From contig NC_088678.1 of the NCBI RefSeq assembly GCF_950023065.1, forward strand, positions 6,996,580 to 7,060,579: a DNA stretch of 64,000 nt. Direction: 5' to 3'. The notes under the pieces were generated by a model, which did no database searches, was not told where the DNA came from, and was given only the letters and a program-made list of their open reading frames with translations. The stretch is from Planococcus citri (Eukaryota; Arthropoda; Insecta; Hemiptera; Pseudococcidae). Below, in pieces: positions 31,261-44,214 of this stretch. Positions within the stretch are counted from its first letter, which is position 1. Every line of letters starts with the position of its first letter. The translations under genes and the position numbers were made by a program.

Positions 31261-32960
31261 TGTCATATTCATCTTCCTTCACCACCGATGAAATTTCACC
31301 TTATCTTCAGCAATAATTCTCAAACTGTGCAATCATCCACAACATGTACCTACTTGTATTTGAATAGGCGTAAAACTCGTACAATCAGTACACTATGGCA
31401 TAATTTTCAAAATCCTTTGCTGCATCATTTACCAAAACACAGCGGAATACCGGTTTTTTCGGCGATGGCTGCCTATAGCCTGACTTTATAGGTTATCAAA
31501 TACCATTGTACCTTGTACGATGATGGATACATAAGATTGAACCGCTTAGTTGGCTCTTTTCATAGCAAACAGCGCGTTCAAATATTGTGATTCGCAGGTG
31601 GTACGCGAAAAAAAGGCACGCCATAGAGTAACAGTAAGGCCAGGCCGGGTGTACCGAGACCTCGTTTAAATAACGATCACACCTTTTACAGTGTTAGTTC
31701 GCATTTAGCGATTAAATGACCCGGAAGCGAATAACCTGAGAGGAAAAAAGTAATTTCGCTTCATTTATACGCTTTTCTCGAGCACTTGGGGCGCGATAAA
31801 GATAGCGCCGCGTTGAAACGAGCTGAGCCGAGCCGAGCCGCCGCGACGTTGCTGCGAAATATGATATCGTCGAACATTTGGTTAAAAGTTTCAAAATTTT
31901 CCCAGCAAAAACATACCATACTCGCAAAGAGGCTGGATTTTCCAAACATTCGTAAACGATGAAGGCTGAAGGGGCTATTCGAAAAGAAAAAGTCTTAATT
32001 TTAAATTGTTAAAATAATCGATAATTTAAACATTATAGCCAGGTTAAATAGGATAGGTACTTGAAAGTATAACGTTTCTTCATAATAGGTACGCGTATAA
32101 GAAAGCTTAAATACGTTTCCTTAGATTGTTTTTTTCTCCCTGCCCAACTCTTCTTGCTCGATTCGATGTACTTATGTGTACCCAACTACCCATCCTCAGA
32201 GTATTGGAGAGGTTAGGTTAAGACGATGAAGAAAATAACTCGAAGAAGAAGAAGAAGAAGAAGATCTTAAAGAACAAGGGGACGTGTACACTGTACATGG
32301 ATGGAAGGACGAAGAAGAAAATCCCGACTTTATCTGCAATACGAGAATACCCTCTTATTCGCTTAATATAACTATTGAATTTCCGTATAGAGTAAACGTT
32401 TCCTTTTCATTTGGTCTAATTTCCCTTCGGGAATTCTGCAGCCGAGTGTGCGGCGCTTCGATGGAAATTGTGCGGGCAGAACTTTCGCCATTTCTGTTCC
32501 ACCATACCGAAACCTCCGGCTGCTATACGATGCTGCATATTTTTGTAATTGCTCGTTGTCGTACGAGTATGTGTACTGTACGTTGCATTGTGTTCGATGT
32601 TTAGTTCTTTAGTTTTTACAACGAATGTATACAGGGTGTCCTGTGTCAGTGTAGGTTCCTACCGTGACTAAGGCAGGTTTCTTGATTGAGCATGATGTGT
32701 GAATGCTTGCCTAATCTTCGAATTGGAAAAATTACCTTTGCATGAAACATAAGTTTTGTAATTTTGTTAACCCAGCAGTGGATGATGGAAATTTGATCTG
32801 CATAGAAGATTCTCAGAACTGCAGGGGTCCAACAGAAATTTTGAAATTTTAGGACATGAATAGCAATCTACTCAAACAGATTCTCCTTATTTTTCAGCAC
32901 AATCAAACATTCGAAAAGAATTTAATTTCGTCTCATCTATTTCAAAAGTCTTTCTTTCTT
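31261..32960. other. Non-coding stretch with GAA microsatellite
   Basis: (GAA)n at about 32245-32272. A CG-rich patch at 31790-31855 includes GAGCCGAGCCGAGCC. Two overlapping minus-strand frames there (about 77 and 62 codons) share the patch and look like chance frames. Confidence 0.4.
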
Positions 32961-32970
32961 TCAAGTGCAG

Positions 32971-33005
32971 GGTTCTGTTTTTTTTTTTTTTTTTTTTTTT
33001 TTTTT
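32971..33005. repeat. Poly-T run of about 35
   Basis: Uninterrupted T run. It is followed by the degenerate GTCAAAATTGTCAAAAAG repeat to about 33310. Confidence 0.8.
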
Positions 33006-33569
33006 GCCAAATTGGTCTGAGTCAGAAAGTGTCAATTTAAGAGGGAAAAATGTCAAAACGCGTCAATTTTTGGCAAAATAGCCAAGAAGTGTACCTACAT
33101 TTTTGCACGATAGTCAAAAAGTGTGAATTTTTGTCAAAATTGTCAAAAAGTGCCCATTTTCGGCAAAATGGTCAAAAACGGTCATTTTTTTTGTCAAAGT
33201 TGTCAAACAGTCCTGTTCTTGTCAACATTGTCCAAAAGTTCTGTTTTTGACAAAATTGTCAAAAAAGTCCAGTTTCTGTGTCAAAATATTGTCAGAGAGT
33301 GTTTTGCTACATACCCTATTTTCGAGCTGTCAAATTGATTAAAAATCGTTTCGAACAAATTCGAGTAGTTCTAGAGTCTTCAAAAAAATTTTAAAAGCTA
33401 TAATTTCTACAAAATTTTACCCAACATAGTGAAAAAGCTAAAATAATGTACTTTGTAGATTAATAATAACATGCTGAATTTATTGAAAGTGGTTTCAAGC
33501 CGTTTTGAAGCTTCCAGTCATGAGCCTCAGAGATTCCAAAATACCTAATTGATCTATTTTCAAATGAAG

Positions 33570-34935
33570 TGTTCGCGTATAAATTGATTCATTTTTTAGT
33601 GAATTGTTCGTGAGAGTATCAATTTATTCAAGGGAATCATTCATGAACGAATTTGTTGATTTTTTGAAAGAACTATTCACGTACGAATAAGTATATTCAT
33701 CTTTAACGAATCATTCGCCAAAGACTTGATTAATTGATTAATCATTTATAAATCAATTCAGTCTCGAAGGAGCCACTTATACGAATCAATTTGTTTTGCG
33801 AATGATTCACTAAAAATTATTTGATTCGTTCGTGAATGATTCAATAAAAAATAAATAAATGTATCAATTCGTTCGCAAACGAGTAACTTACACGAATCAA
33901 TTCGTTCGCGAACGAGTCACATATACGAATCAATTCGTTCGCGAACGAGTCACTTATACGAATCAATTTGTTCGCGAACGAGTCACTTAACGAATCAATT
34001 CGTTCGCGAACAAGTCACTTATTCGAATCAATTCGGTCGTGAATGATTCACTGAAAAATAAATAAATGTATCAATTCGTTCGTAAACGAGTCACTAATAC
34101 GATTCAATTCGTTCGTGAATGATTCACCAAAACATTAATAAATGTATCAATTCGTTCGCGAATAATTCACTAAAAATTATTCAATTCGTTCGCGAACACT
34201 TTATTCAAATTCGTTTGTGAATGATTCACCAAAAGTTGATTAAATGAATTGATTCATTCGCGAACGAGTCACTTCGTTTGCGAATGAGTCACTGAAAACT
34301 ATTCAATTCGTTCGTGAATGATTCACCAAAAGTTAATTAAATGAGTCAATTCGTTCGCGAACGAGTCATTTAACGAATCAATTCGTTCGCGAACAAGTCA
34401 CTTATTCGAATCAATTCGGTTGTGAACGATTCACTGAAAAATGAATAAATGTATCAATTCGTTCGTGAATGATTCACCAAAACATGAATAAATTATCAAT
34501 TCGTTCGCGAATGATTCACTAAAAATTATTCGATTCGTTCGCGAACACTTTATTCAAATTCGTTTGTGAATGATTCACCAAAAGTTGAATAAATGAATTG
34601 ATTCATTCGCGAACGAGTCACTTCGTTTGCGAATGAGTCACTGAAAACTATTCAATTCGTTCGTGAATGATTCACCAAAAGTTAATTAAATGAGTCAATT
34701 CATTCGCGAACGAGTCACTTATACGAATTAATTCGTTCGCAAATGATTCATTAGAAATTATTCAATTCGTTCATGAATGATTAAAAATTGATTGAATGAA
34801 TCGATTCATCCGCGAATGATTCACCAAAAATTATTCAATTCATTCGCGAATGATTTACCAACAATTGATCGGTTCGTTCGTGAATGATTCCCTCAAAATC
34901 AACTATTCCGTTCGCAACTGATTCACTAAGAAATC
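33570..34935. repeat. Satellite array A of a ~33-bp unit with core TTCGTTCGCGAACGAA
   Basis: About 35-40 imperfect units, typically CGAATCAATTCGTTCGCGAACG plus GTCACTTATA. The core ATTCGTTCGCGAACGAAT is a perfect 18-bp palindrome. Longer-range repeats are visible: a block near 34240-34360 recurs near 34590-34710. The flanks of the core show this array is inverted relative to arrays B and C. Confidence 0.88.
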
Positions 34936-35260
34936 AATCAATTTATTTAATCATAGTTTTTTGGTAATATAATCGAATGGTCGCAATTTTTGGCAAAATT
35001 GCCAAGAAATTTGTGCTTCCTTTTGACAAAACGTACAAAAAAGCATTGATTGTCTCCTCTTTTTGTTTCAAAATTTTCCAAACAAAAGTACTTTTTTTAC
35101 AAAACTGTTCAAAAGCTTCTGTTTTTGTCAAATTTCTTTTTCCCCCAAAAATTCTTCAATTTTTTCTAGCTCTTATGGAAATTTTCCAAAATTTTTGAAA
35201 TTTCATTAGAGAAAGGGGGTGTCCCCAAAGTCTCACAAAAAAAAAAAAAAAAAAAAAAAA
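34936..35260. repeat. Degenerate GCAAAATTGCCAA repeat and poly-A run
   Basis: A short patch of the TTGNCAAAA family follows array A and ends with an A run at about 35238-35260. Confidence 0.5.
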
Positions 35261-35564
35261 GGATATCAACGTCGAAATGTGTGAAAAATTTATGATTCGA
35301 AACGTAAAACAAAGCAAAAACTTGATTTTCAGGGCTTCATCATTTTCAGGAAATTATAATATTTTCGAAAACAACCAATTTTGGAAAATATTAGAAATCA
35401 TTGTTTCCGAATTTTCGACGAAAAATAGACCATTTTTTGATATTTTTAGGAGAAGTTGAGATATTCTGGCAGGTTCGACTGTAATTGCATTGGAAATGCC
35501 CTTTTTCGTTGGAAAATTTCTGGTAACTAAAACAACATTAACTTATTTTTGATGTGAAAGGGGG

Positions 35565-36115
35565 AGGGTGTTGAAGAGCAAATTTTGGAATTTTTCGAGT
35601 GAGGTGTCGAAATCTACATATTTTTGCATCCAAAATTCATTTTCAACTTTATTTTTTACCCTAGCCTCAAAATGGGCCCTCAAGGGGGGGGGAGGTGTTT
35701 AAGAGCAAATTTTGGAATTTTTTGAGTGAGGTGTCGAAATCTACATATTTTTGCATCCAAAATTCATTTTCAACTTTATTTTTTACTCTAGCCCCAAAAT
35801 GGGCCCTCAGGGGGGGGGGGTTAAGGGGCAAATTTTGGAATTTTTCGAGTGAGGTGTTGAAATTTACATATGTATTTTTGCATCCAAAATTTGACGTTAT
35901 TTTTCACTCTAGCCTCAAAATGGCCCATCAAGGGGGGTACTAAGTGATAAATTTTGGAATTTTATCTCTCTCATCATAAGTGGGGTGTTGAAATCTACAT
36001 TATTTCTTCCTTCCAAATTCATTTTTGACGTAATTTTCTACCCTAGCCCCTGAAATGGGCTCTCAAGGGAGTGCTGAGTAGTAAATTTTTTGATTTTTTT
36101 GAGTAGAGTGTCAAA
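35565..36115 (+). repeat. Tandem repeat of ~125 bp, four to five copies
   Basis: The unit runs from AGCAAATTTTGGAATTTTTC through GAGGTGTCGAAATCTACATA, TTTGCATCCAAAATTCATTT and AAAATGGGCCCTCAAGG to a G-run. The first three copies are close; the last ones are diverged. Confidence 0.85.
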
Positions 36116-36119
36116 ATAG

Positions 36120-38860
36120 TCCACCAAGCCGAAAATCACTTCGATGAGAATTTATCCATTACGTCTTTCTAAAATTTACCCAGGTAGCCGGTTATTTTAT
36201 GGAAAACCTGTCGAAAACATTTCATCAATATCAAGGAAGCACTATATAAATAAATACCTACCTACCCTCCGAAACAGCGTGTATTTCTACATAAGCGTTA
36301 AATTAACTCACGTACTTATTAATAAAGTTGATGGCATCGATACTTCTTCTTTGTATACTCGTCTCGCGAACACGAGAAGCGAAGGAGAAACCGATAACAT
36401 TTTCTCAAAATATTAATTTCTTCTTGTAATTAAATAACTTTTTTCTCCCTACTTGAACGAAATTCTAGCTTACTTCAAAGAGTGAAAAATTTTAATTAAG
36501 TTCTTTTGTTTTTTGTAGTACAGTTTTTATTGTTCAGTTTCGCCTTTCGCTTTCGCTCGCCCCCATCTTGCCTTTTTCTCGTCGTCGTCGTATATAAATA
36601 AGGCGTACTCGTACTTTATTAAATCGCTATTTGTTTAAAAAAGTTTTAAAAATTGAAAGTTGTAGCGTTTTTTTTTTTCGTATACCCTGTGTCTTCTTTT
36701 ATTGATACTATAACGGACGAGAATTTGGAATTTGGTGCTCCGCCAATCTGCTTCGCTGGAAATTGGTATGTGTACTTCATTAATTCGGATTTTTTTTTCA
36801 CCAGAAAGAATAATACACTTCGATTGTATTCTTTTTCAAAAAGGTATACTAAATTGATTAGCTGCCAATTTGCAAAATTATTGGAATATGTCCAGAATTA
36901 AGTTTTCTGTTTCCGTTGATAAAAAAAAAAAACTATATTAGGAAATATTTCATTGTTGTTGCTCTTGTATGTAGTAAAAGTTTACCCCTTGGTCTGGTGA
37001 AGTTGCTAGCTCAATTGCAAATTCTCATTTACGCCGTCGCGTAATACACGCTTTTCTATTTCTATATACGTAGATGATAAAGAATAATTTTGATTTGTAG
37101 TACATATTTTACGATTGTACTATTGGGTGGTACTCGTATGTGCGACAGAATAGAATTTCGCTCGGATGCGTGTTGTAATAATCGAGAAGAAAGCTGAAGC
37201 AGGTTTTACATTTTGCGACTTGGCCCAGCTATTAGGAATTCACGAGGATTAATTTGCGTCTAGTCTGGTGAACTGGAAAAGGATTACACTGTCTAGGATT
37301 TACTGCAATATAAACAACTTACAAAGCGCAGAGAGACACCAGCGTAATGGTTGTAGTTGAAATTACACGACGAGATGGCAGCAGCTCGAGCCCGCCCGAG
37401 AGAGAGAAACAGAAAGAAAGAATAAGCTTTGCGAAAGAAAAAGGGGAACCCGGAACGCTAACGCTAAGCGGATTTGCCATTTTACAACAGATATTTCAAA
37501 GAAGATTTTCTTATCGTAAGAAACGATACGGTTGCGCGATTAATAATCGCTAAGATGACGTCACGAGGATTTGGTAAATTGATATTTTCGAGATGGAATT
37601 TTTTTCTCCAACTCTGGTACGTCCGTCATGCTTCCCTTGTCCTGATCTTGGCTTCCTTTTCACCTTATATACTCGACATCTAATTAAAACTGCAACGACC
37701 AGGTAACTTGTAACTTGCAGTAAAAATGCTCGATACCTCGAACGAAACGTCTGATTATATCTGCAAATGTCACCAAGATTAGACCAAAGGTACCTTATAC
37801 TCGTACCAGCGTGTTTATGACTCTATATCGAGCACATATCGACGAACCTTCGATAATCTCGTAACCCCGATAGCCGTATGTAAAATGTTACCTACCTTAT
37901 TCGGTGTTTTTCTTCTTATATAGTTTTGCCCGCTATTTACGTCAGCTTTCCCTACTTCATTATTTACATTAGCCCGAGAACATCTGGCACTGATCCCCCG
38001 ATAAATTTCAACTACAGCGTATTTTCCACTCGGGAGCCAGCGCCATATTTAAAGTGGCAATTAAACCCGACTCCGAATTGTTTTCTCGCTTCTTCTTTCA
38101 TTTTTCCCTTTCTTTTTCTTGTTTTTTTTTTTTTTAAAGCTCGTTTTTTTCCCACAAGTTGTGTTGCTTTTGTTTGGAAAATCGCGAAGGAGGGGTTTTT
38201 TATGCAGGAGCTATGACGAAGTTGTAGAAGAAAATCCACGAAATTGGGTAAGTTGAAACGTCCTCATCATGCTGATTGCGAGTGGCAGAAGATGCCTGTA
38301 GATTTTAAGTTTGCTCGAGTCTTCTTCGAAGTCTTTGGAAAATTATTATCCCTGCTTTGGTGGCATTATCAGATACAATAAGTACATATATCCAATTATT
38401 TTTTTTTAGAGATGTGTGGTAGGGGGAGTTCCACTGTTTATGTTATCCGATGAGAGAGGGTACTCGCAAAATTATTAAATAGTACTTTTCAAAATAAGCT
38501 GTGCTGAATCTGAAGATTGAAATTTGAATTTATTTCTTATTTTGATGATAATGGGGGGGGGAGGAGGAGGAGGAGGAGACTTCCCGGCTCAATTTGATTT
38601 TACTAAGAAGGTGTCTTCTGATTTTAACAAGGCCAATAATATTTTTGTAGAGATCAATGTCTAAAACCCCATAACCAAAATTGTATCCTCAATATTGTGT
38701 GTTTTTATTAAAATAAAATTCTGTGAAAATTCCCCCTTCTAATTCATAAAATCAAAAATATCCGATTTCTCCCAAAAAATCATGTTCATAATCGGGTTCA
38801 GTGTCTTCGAAAACCTACCATTTAGTATATATGCCCATGTATAACACAACTTTTCAAAAT
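36120..38860. other. Non-coding stretch, no gene recognised
   Basis: Mostly unique sequence with a purine-rich GAGAGAGAAACAGAAAG patch near 37400 and a GGAGGAGGAGG patch at 38558. The 82-96 codon frames show no domain. Confidence 0.4.
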
Positions 38861-38869
38861 TTTTCAAAA

Positions 38870-40440
38870 TTTTGGCCCTTTTTTTTGGACACAAAGGAAC
38901 ATTGAGGAGCTGGACCCAAAAAATAAGTTCATATTCGTACTCAGTGACCTCGAAAACATACTATTTGATATATCACTCGACTTTTCACGATTTTTCAAAA
39001 TGTTGGTCTTTTTTTGAGGCACAGAGGGGCTATGAGGGATTGAGCCCAAAAAGTAAGTTCATATTCGTTCTCAGCGACCTCGAAAACATACTATTTGATA
39101 TATCACTCGACTTTTCATGATTTTTCAAAATTTTGGCCTCTTTTTTGGGGCACAGAGGGACTAAGAGGGATTAGGCCAAAAAAAGTTCATTTTCGTACTC
39201 ACTGACCTCGAAAACATACAATTTGATGTATGTATCACTTGATTTTTCATGATTTTTCAAAATTTTGACCTCTTTTTGGGGCACAGGGAGGGATTGGGCC
39301 CAAAAAAAGTTCATTTTTGTACTCACTGACCTCGAAAGCAAACTATTTGACGTATTACTCGACTTTTCACGATTTTTCAAAATTTTGGCCCTTTTTTGGA
39401 GCACAAGGGACTATGAGGGATTGGGCCCTAAAAATAAGTTCATATTTGTACTCAGTGACCTCGAAAACATACTATGTACATTGTACATATTTGATATATC
39501 ACTCGACTTTTCACGATTTTTCAAAATGTTGGCCCCTTTTTTGGGGAACAGAGGGGCTATGAGAGATTGGGCCCCAAAAATAAGTTCATATTCGTACTCA
39601 GTGACCTCGAAAACATACTACATATTCGATATATCACTCGACTTTTCACGATTTTTCGAAATTTTGGCCCCTTTTTTGGAGCACAGAGGGGCTATGAGGG
39701 ATTGGATCCCAAAAATAAGTTCATATTCGTACTCAGTGACCTCGAAAACATACTATTCTCGAAAACATACTACATATTTGATATATCATTCGACTTTTCA
39801 CGATTTTTTGAAATTTTGGCCCCTTTTTTTGAGGAACAGAGTGGCTATGAGGGATTGGGCCCCAAAAATAAGTTCATATTCGTACTCAGTGACCTCGAAA
39901 ACATACCACATATTTCATATATCACTCAACTTTTCACAATTTTTCGAAATTTAGGCCCCTTTTTTGGGGCACAGAGGGGCTATGAGGGATTGAGCCCCAA
40001 AAATTGGTTCATATTCGTACTCAGTGACCTAGAAAACATACTATTAGATGTATCACTCGACTTTTCACGATTTTTCAAAATCTTGGCCCCTTTTTGGAGC
40101 ACAGAGGGGCTATGAGGGATTGACCCAAAAAATAAGTTCATATTCGTACTCAGTGACCTCAAAAACATACTATTTGATATATCACTCGACTTTTCACGAT
40201 TTTTCAACATGTTGGCCTCTTTTTTGGGGCACAGATGGACTATGAGGGATTGGGCCCCAAAAATAAGTTCATATTCGTACTCAGTGACCTCGAAAACATA
40301 CTATTTGATAATCACTCGACTTCTCACGCTTTTTCAAAATTTTGGCCCTTTTTGGGGCACAAGGGGGCTTTGAGGAGTTGAACCCAAAAAACAAGTTCTT
40401 ATTCTATTCAGTGATCTCAAAAACATACTAGTACTATTCG
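38870..40440 (+). repeat. Satellite of 120-150 bp units, about 12 copies
   Basis: Each unit reads roughly CGACTTTTCACGATTTTTC, AAATTTTGGCCCCTTTTTTG, GGCACAGAGGGGCTATGAGG, GATTGGGCCCCAAAAATAAG, TTCATATTCGTACTCAGTGA, CCTCGAAAACATACTATTTG, ATATATCA. Spacer lengths vary. Units keep several frames open, giving a 229-codon frame at 39265-39954, but the repeated peptide is in different frames from unit to unit, so it is not treated as a gene. Confidence 0.9.
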
Positions 40441-40559
40441 TTATAGCGCACGTCTAAATTTGTTTTTCAAATACCTATTATGATTCAGTTGCGTGTTCCT
40501 TGAAAAATCATGCATCCCCCCCGGCCTCCACCCACCACTGGGAAGGTTATTGGACGGTT

Positions 40560-41480
40560 TTTATGTCACTTTGCGGCAATTTTAAATTTCCAAAATATTA
40601 CTGTAAGCTCCAGAACATCTTGAAACCATGTTCAATCGATTCAGAATGTTGAAATTTGGGTATATGAAGCAAATTTCAACTTTTCACTTCATTGAGTAAC
40701 ATTTTATGCCATTTGCATTATTCAAAAATTTCGCCGGAAACTTCAGAACTGCTCAATACGGTTCGAAACCATTCTCAAATGTCTTCGGAAATCAAAAATA
40801 GGATCCGCACAAAACTTCAGCCTCCGAGTTCAATTCAGTCAAATTTTGGTTTTTCCCATTTTTTCATCACATTTTGATTTCCAAAAAATTTGCCAAAAAT
40901 CAAAATACGCTCTTTGGCCCCCGAAGTTCTTTAGCTGGAGATGTATTTACCTGAAAAGAAAGGAAAACAAGTCCGAACAATGCGAGGGCAATTGGGCAAA
41001 TGATTTTGAAAATTTGTGTTTCGAGAAGACGTAAAATAACAGATTTTTCTATCATAATATAGGCCCTTCTTTTGACAGGCCAACCAGAAATCGCGGGTCT
41101 GGGGCAAACTTCCCCCTTGACTCCCCTTCTCGACGTCTGTGATATCTTCAAATTGACCATTTTTGGACCACCCAATCGATTGCAAGCAGATTCGAGCCGT
41201 TTCAGGTATTTCTGGAGGCATCATTTGAGGAAATTTCAACTTTCAAAAATCTGCAGAGAGCTCTACAGTCTACATATATACGTATGAACTACTTAAATCG
41301 GTTTGAAATAGCTTTCAATCGATTCGAGGGGTCAAAAATGGAGTATATGCCAAATTTAAGCTTTCTAGTTTCTAGGGTACCTAATTGAGTAAAAATTTGA
41401 TTTTTTCTCATTTTTGGCTTGAATTAATCAATTTTTGAATGTTTTTCAAAATTCACCAAAAACCGAAGAATGTATTTTCG
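40560..41480. repeat. Diverged CTGGAGG-family copy
   Basis: Family landmarks (CGGTTTGAAATAGCTTTCAA, TCAAAAATCTGCAGAG, ATTGGCAAA-type segments and a CAACCAGAAATCGCGGG box) appear in both orientations but heavily mutated. Confidence 0.4.
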
Positions 41481-41484
41481 AAGC

Positions 41485-43642
41485 CTGCAAATTTTTCTGG
41501 TTATGTATTTTTGTATGTTCTGTCGATTTTGGTCAGTGTGGTTCAAAAAAGAGTCTTCTGAAAAAAAATACGTCTGTTCAGGCTGTTGGTATTTATCAAA
41601 ACTTGATTACCTATTTGAGTCGAGATAAGAACTTCAAGAAGTTGTTTTTCAAAGAAAAAATATCGAGGATCCCGCTAAACAAACAAATTAATGAATTATT
41701 CATCATTTCAGAGAATGATTCATTTTTTCCCAGAGGGTGTCTACATTCGAGGTATTTTTATTTTTGAGCACAAGTTAAAAAATTCAACGTGAATTCCATT
41801 GAAAAAAAAAAAAAAAACGCCCCAAAATTGCACTAATTTTTTGAATATGTCAAGCGGGCGGAGGGAGGGGGGTTACTCCTCGTAGACCCAAGGGTCATCC
41901 TATCCCTGCCTACACCTTTTTTTTCTGCCATCTCGCCAACTCACCACTTGACGATTAAAATCGATATGAAACACAAAGACTACAGGTATTCTTTTCTAAA
42001 CACCCTGTATTTCCTTATTAGCCAAAACTTTTCCAATATACGTCGGGCAGGATTTTCAAAAATAAACTAGAAAAAAAAACACTTTCGAAACGAATTTCAA
42101 ATTTACGACTTCCCCTTTTTCGTATCTTTTCACAGTCTTCATAAATAAGCGTCTGAATAAGCGTCCACTGCAGTCGAGTCGACTTGAAAAGTCCATTCCT
42201 TTAACCCTGAGAAGGAGAGTAGGTACCTACGGCGAGTGCTGCAAAATCGAGTTAATTAGCGATTTCCTGCAATCAATTCAACATTTGCGAGTTGTTGGTT
42301 GGTACTCTGTACCTCTACCTACTTGTAGAAGTGGCCAGAGAAATAGAAAACACCGACTCGAGTATTTCAATGTGATAAGCATTATATTCGGTGTTTTACT
42401 CGGTGGCGGCGTCGTCGTATCGCACAAACAATGGCCAATGGTGAAATAGGTTTACAACACTTTGTTTAGTTTTGGTTAGTAACAGTACCCGTGGGATGTG
42501 CTATGTTATTGTTGTAGTATTGACCTATTCGTTTTATAACTGGTAATAAGAATGACCCCTTGGTTGAGAAAGACGTAGGATGCAGGCATCCGTATACAGA
42601 CTACAGAGTAGCAAGCAGCAAGGAGCAGTCAAGTTACCAATAATCACAGAGACTGTGCGCGTGTGTGTTGTACGTTGTGTTGTGTGAGGGGAAATCCTTA
42701 TTGTAATAAGCTAATGCTGTTTTTTTTTTCGGATACTCGCAGAAGAATCATGTCAATCAAATTTAATTATTTTTTTCAATTCGTTTTTTTTCTCTAGACA
42801 ATTAGGCCTACGTGTAATTTTTTTTTACTATTAGAGGGTCTATTGGAATTAATATATCTATATCGAGATGTGAGTTGCTTCGTATCACAATTCAAGCGAG
42901 AAAATGACTATTCCAAATTTTCATTTGGATGATGAGGGTCTTGCTTTTGTAATTGGAATGTGACACGTGAATAATTATTGTTCATGAGGGATGCGAGCAG
43001 AGATGACTCATTAAAGATTATATTTTTTTATTTGAAAAAAAAAAAACTCCTCCTTTATATCTTTTTTCTCGTTCAGAATTACGAGTACTTCTAGCCCGAC
43101 AAAAAAAAATGATGTAGCAGCGATTATACGTACCTACTTCTGGACATTTTTGTGTTATTTTTTTTCCTACTCTTCAAAGTTGTTTGTGGCTATGAAAAAA
43201 ATCCTTGAAAATTCCCCCTTCCCTGTTTATATGTAACTTCAAAACCCAATTCCTCCCAAAAAAAATCACATTGTTTATACCCAATTGGATTTAATTTCCT
43301 TTTCTAGAAAAGTGGAATAAATCAAAGTTGCTGGAATTATTTCGAAAATTTTTTCATTTCTGGATAAGAATTTTCCCAAATAAACTCCCTTGCTCGAGAA
43401 AAAATTTCCTCCACCCCCACCCCCCTCGAAGTAAGTACAAATTTTCAAGAGCTTTCGCCCTCACTTGGGTCTGTTTTCTTTTCTTTTTCAAATGAATTAA
43501 CATTCTAAAAAAAATCTTTCAAATTCTAAAATTTTAAAAACAAAAAAATAAACGCCTTGCTGAGAAAAATATCGAATTTTTAATTCTTTCAAAATACAAA
43601 TTCTCAAAAGTTTTTACCCTTTGACTCGTTTCGTTCTGACCT

Positions 43643-43676
<34 letters not shown>

Positions 43677-44210
43677 CGACTTCTTATAAAAACATTGTTT
43701 TAAGCCTCTAGAAATCAAATTTTCAAAAACTTTCGTCTTTGCTCTTCGCTCGGTTCGATTTTCTTTTTTCTTTTAAAATGAAAAGAATCACATTTGAGCC
43801 ATCAAATACCTAACACAGAATATTAACCAGCAAAATTGGTATTTTCCCCTATATAAGAAGGCGAATTTTCAGTCGAACCCTCTCTCTTTCCTCCTTTTCC
43901 TCCTCCTTCTTCTCTCAAAAAAACTCTATACAGTTTCGTCCCTAGAAATTGAGAGTCGATCGCTGTTACACTTCACTCTTAAAAGAAGCACAGAAGACTC
44001 CAATTTTGATCAAAATTTGAAATATTATGTAGTTTAAAAGTAAAGTGCCATACCTATTTGAGTAATTTGAAGATGGTGAGTTCAACGAACCTTCAGTGCC
44101 CTTCCAGATTCCGCTGACCCCACCTCCCTCCCTAAAAATGAAAAAAACTCTCGCGTTAAGCGTGAGAAGACCGACTTTTCTTCAAAATACAAAAATCTAA
44201 AATCTTTTAC
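41485..44210. other. Non-coding stretch with poly-T run
   Basis: Unique AT-rich DNA. A T run of about 30 occurs near 43645-43675. No frame of interest. Confidence 0.45.
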
Positions 44211-44214
44211 GAAC

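Noticed and set aside
39265..39954. 229-codon frame as a possible repetitive protein gene
   Set aside because: It lies wholly inside a tandem satellite, the repeat peptide changes frame between units, and no start context or splice sites support it.
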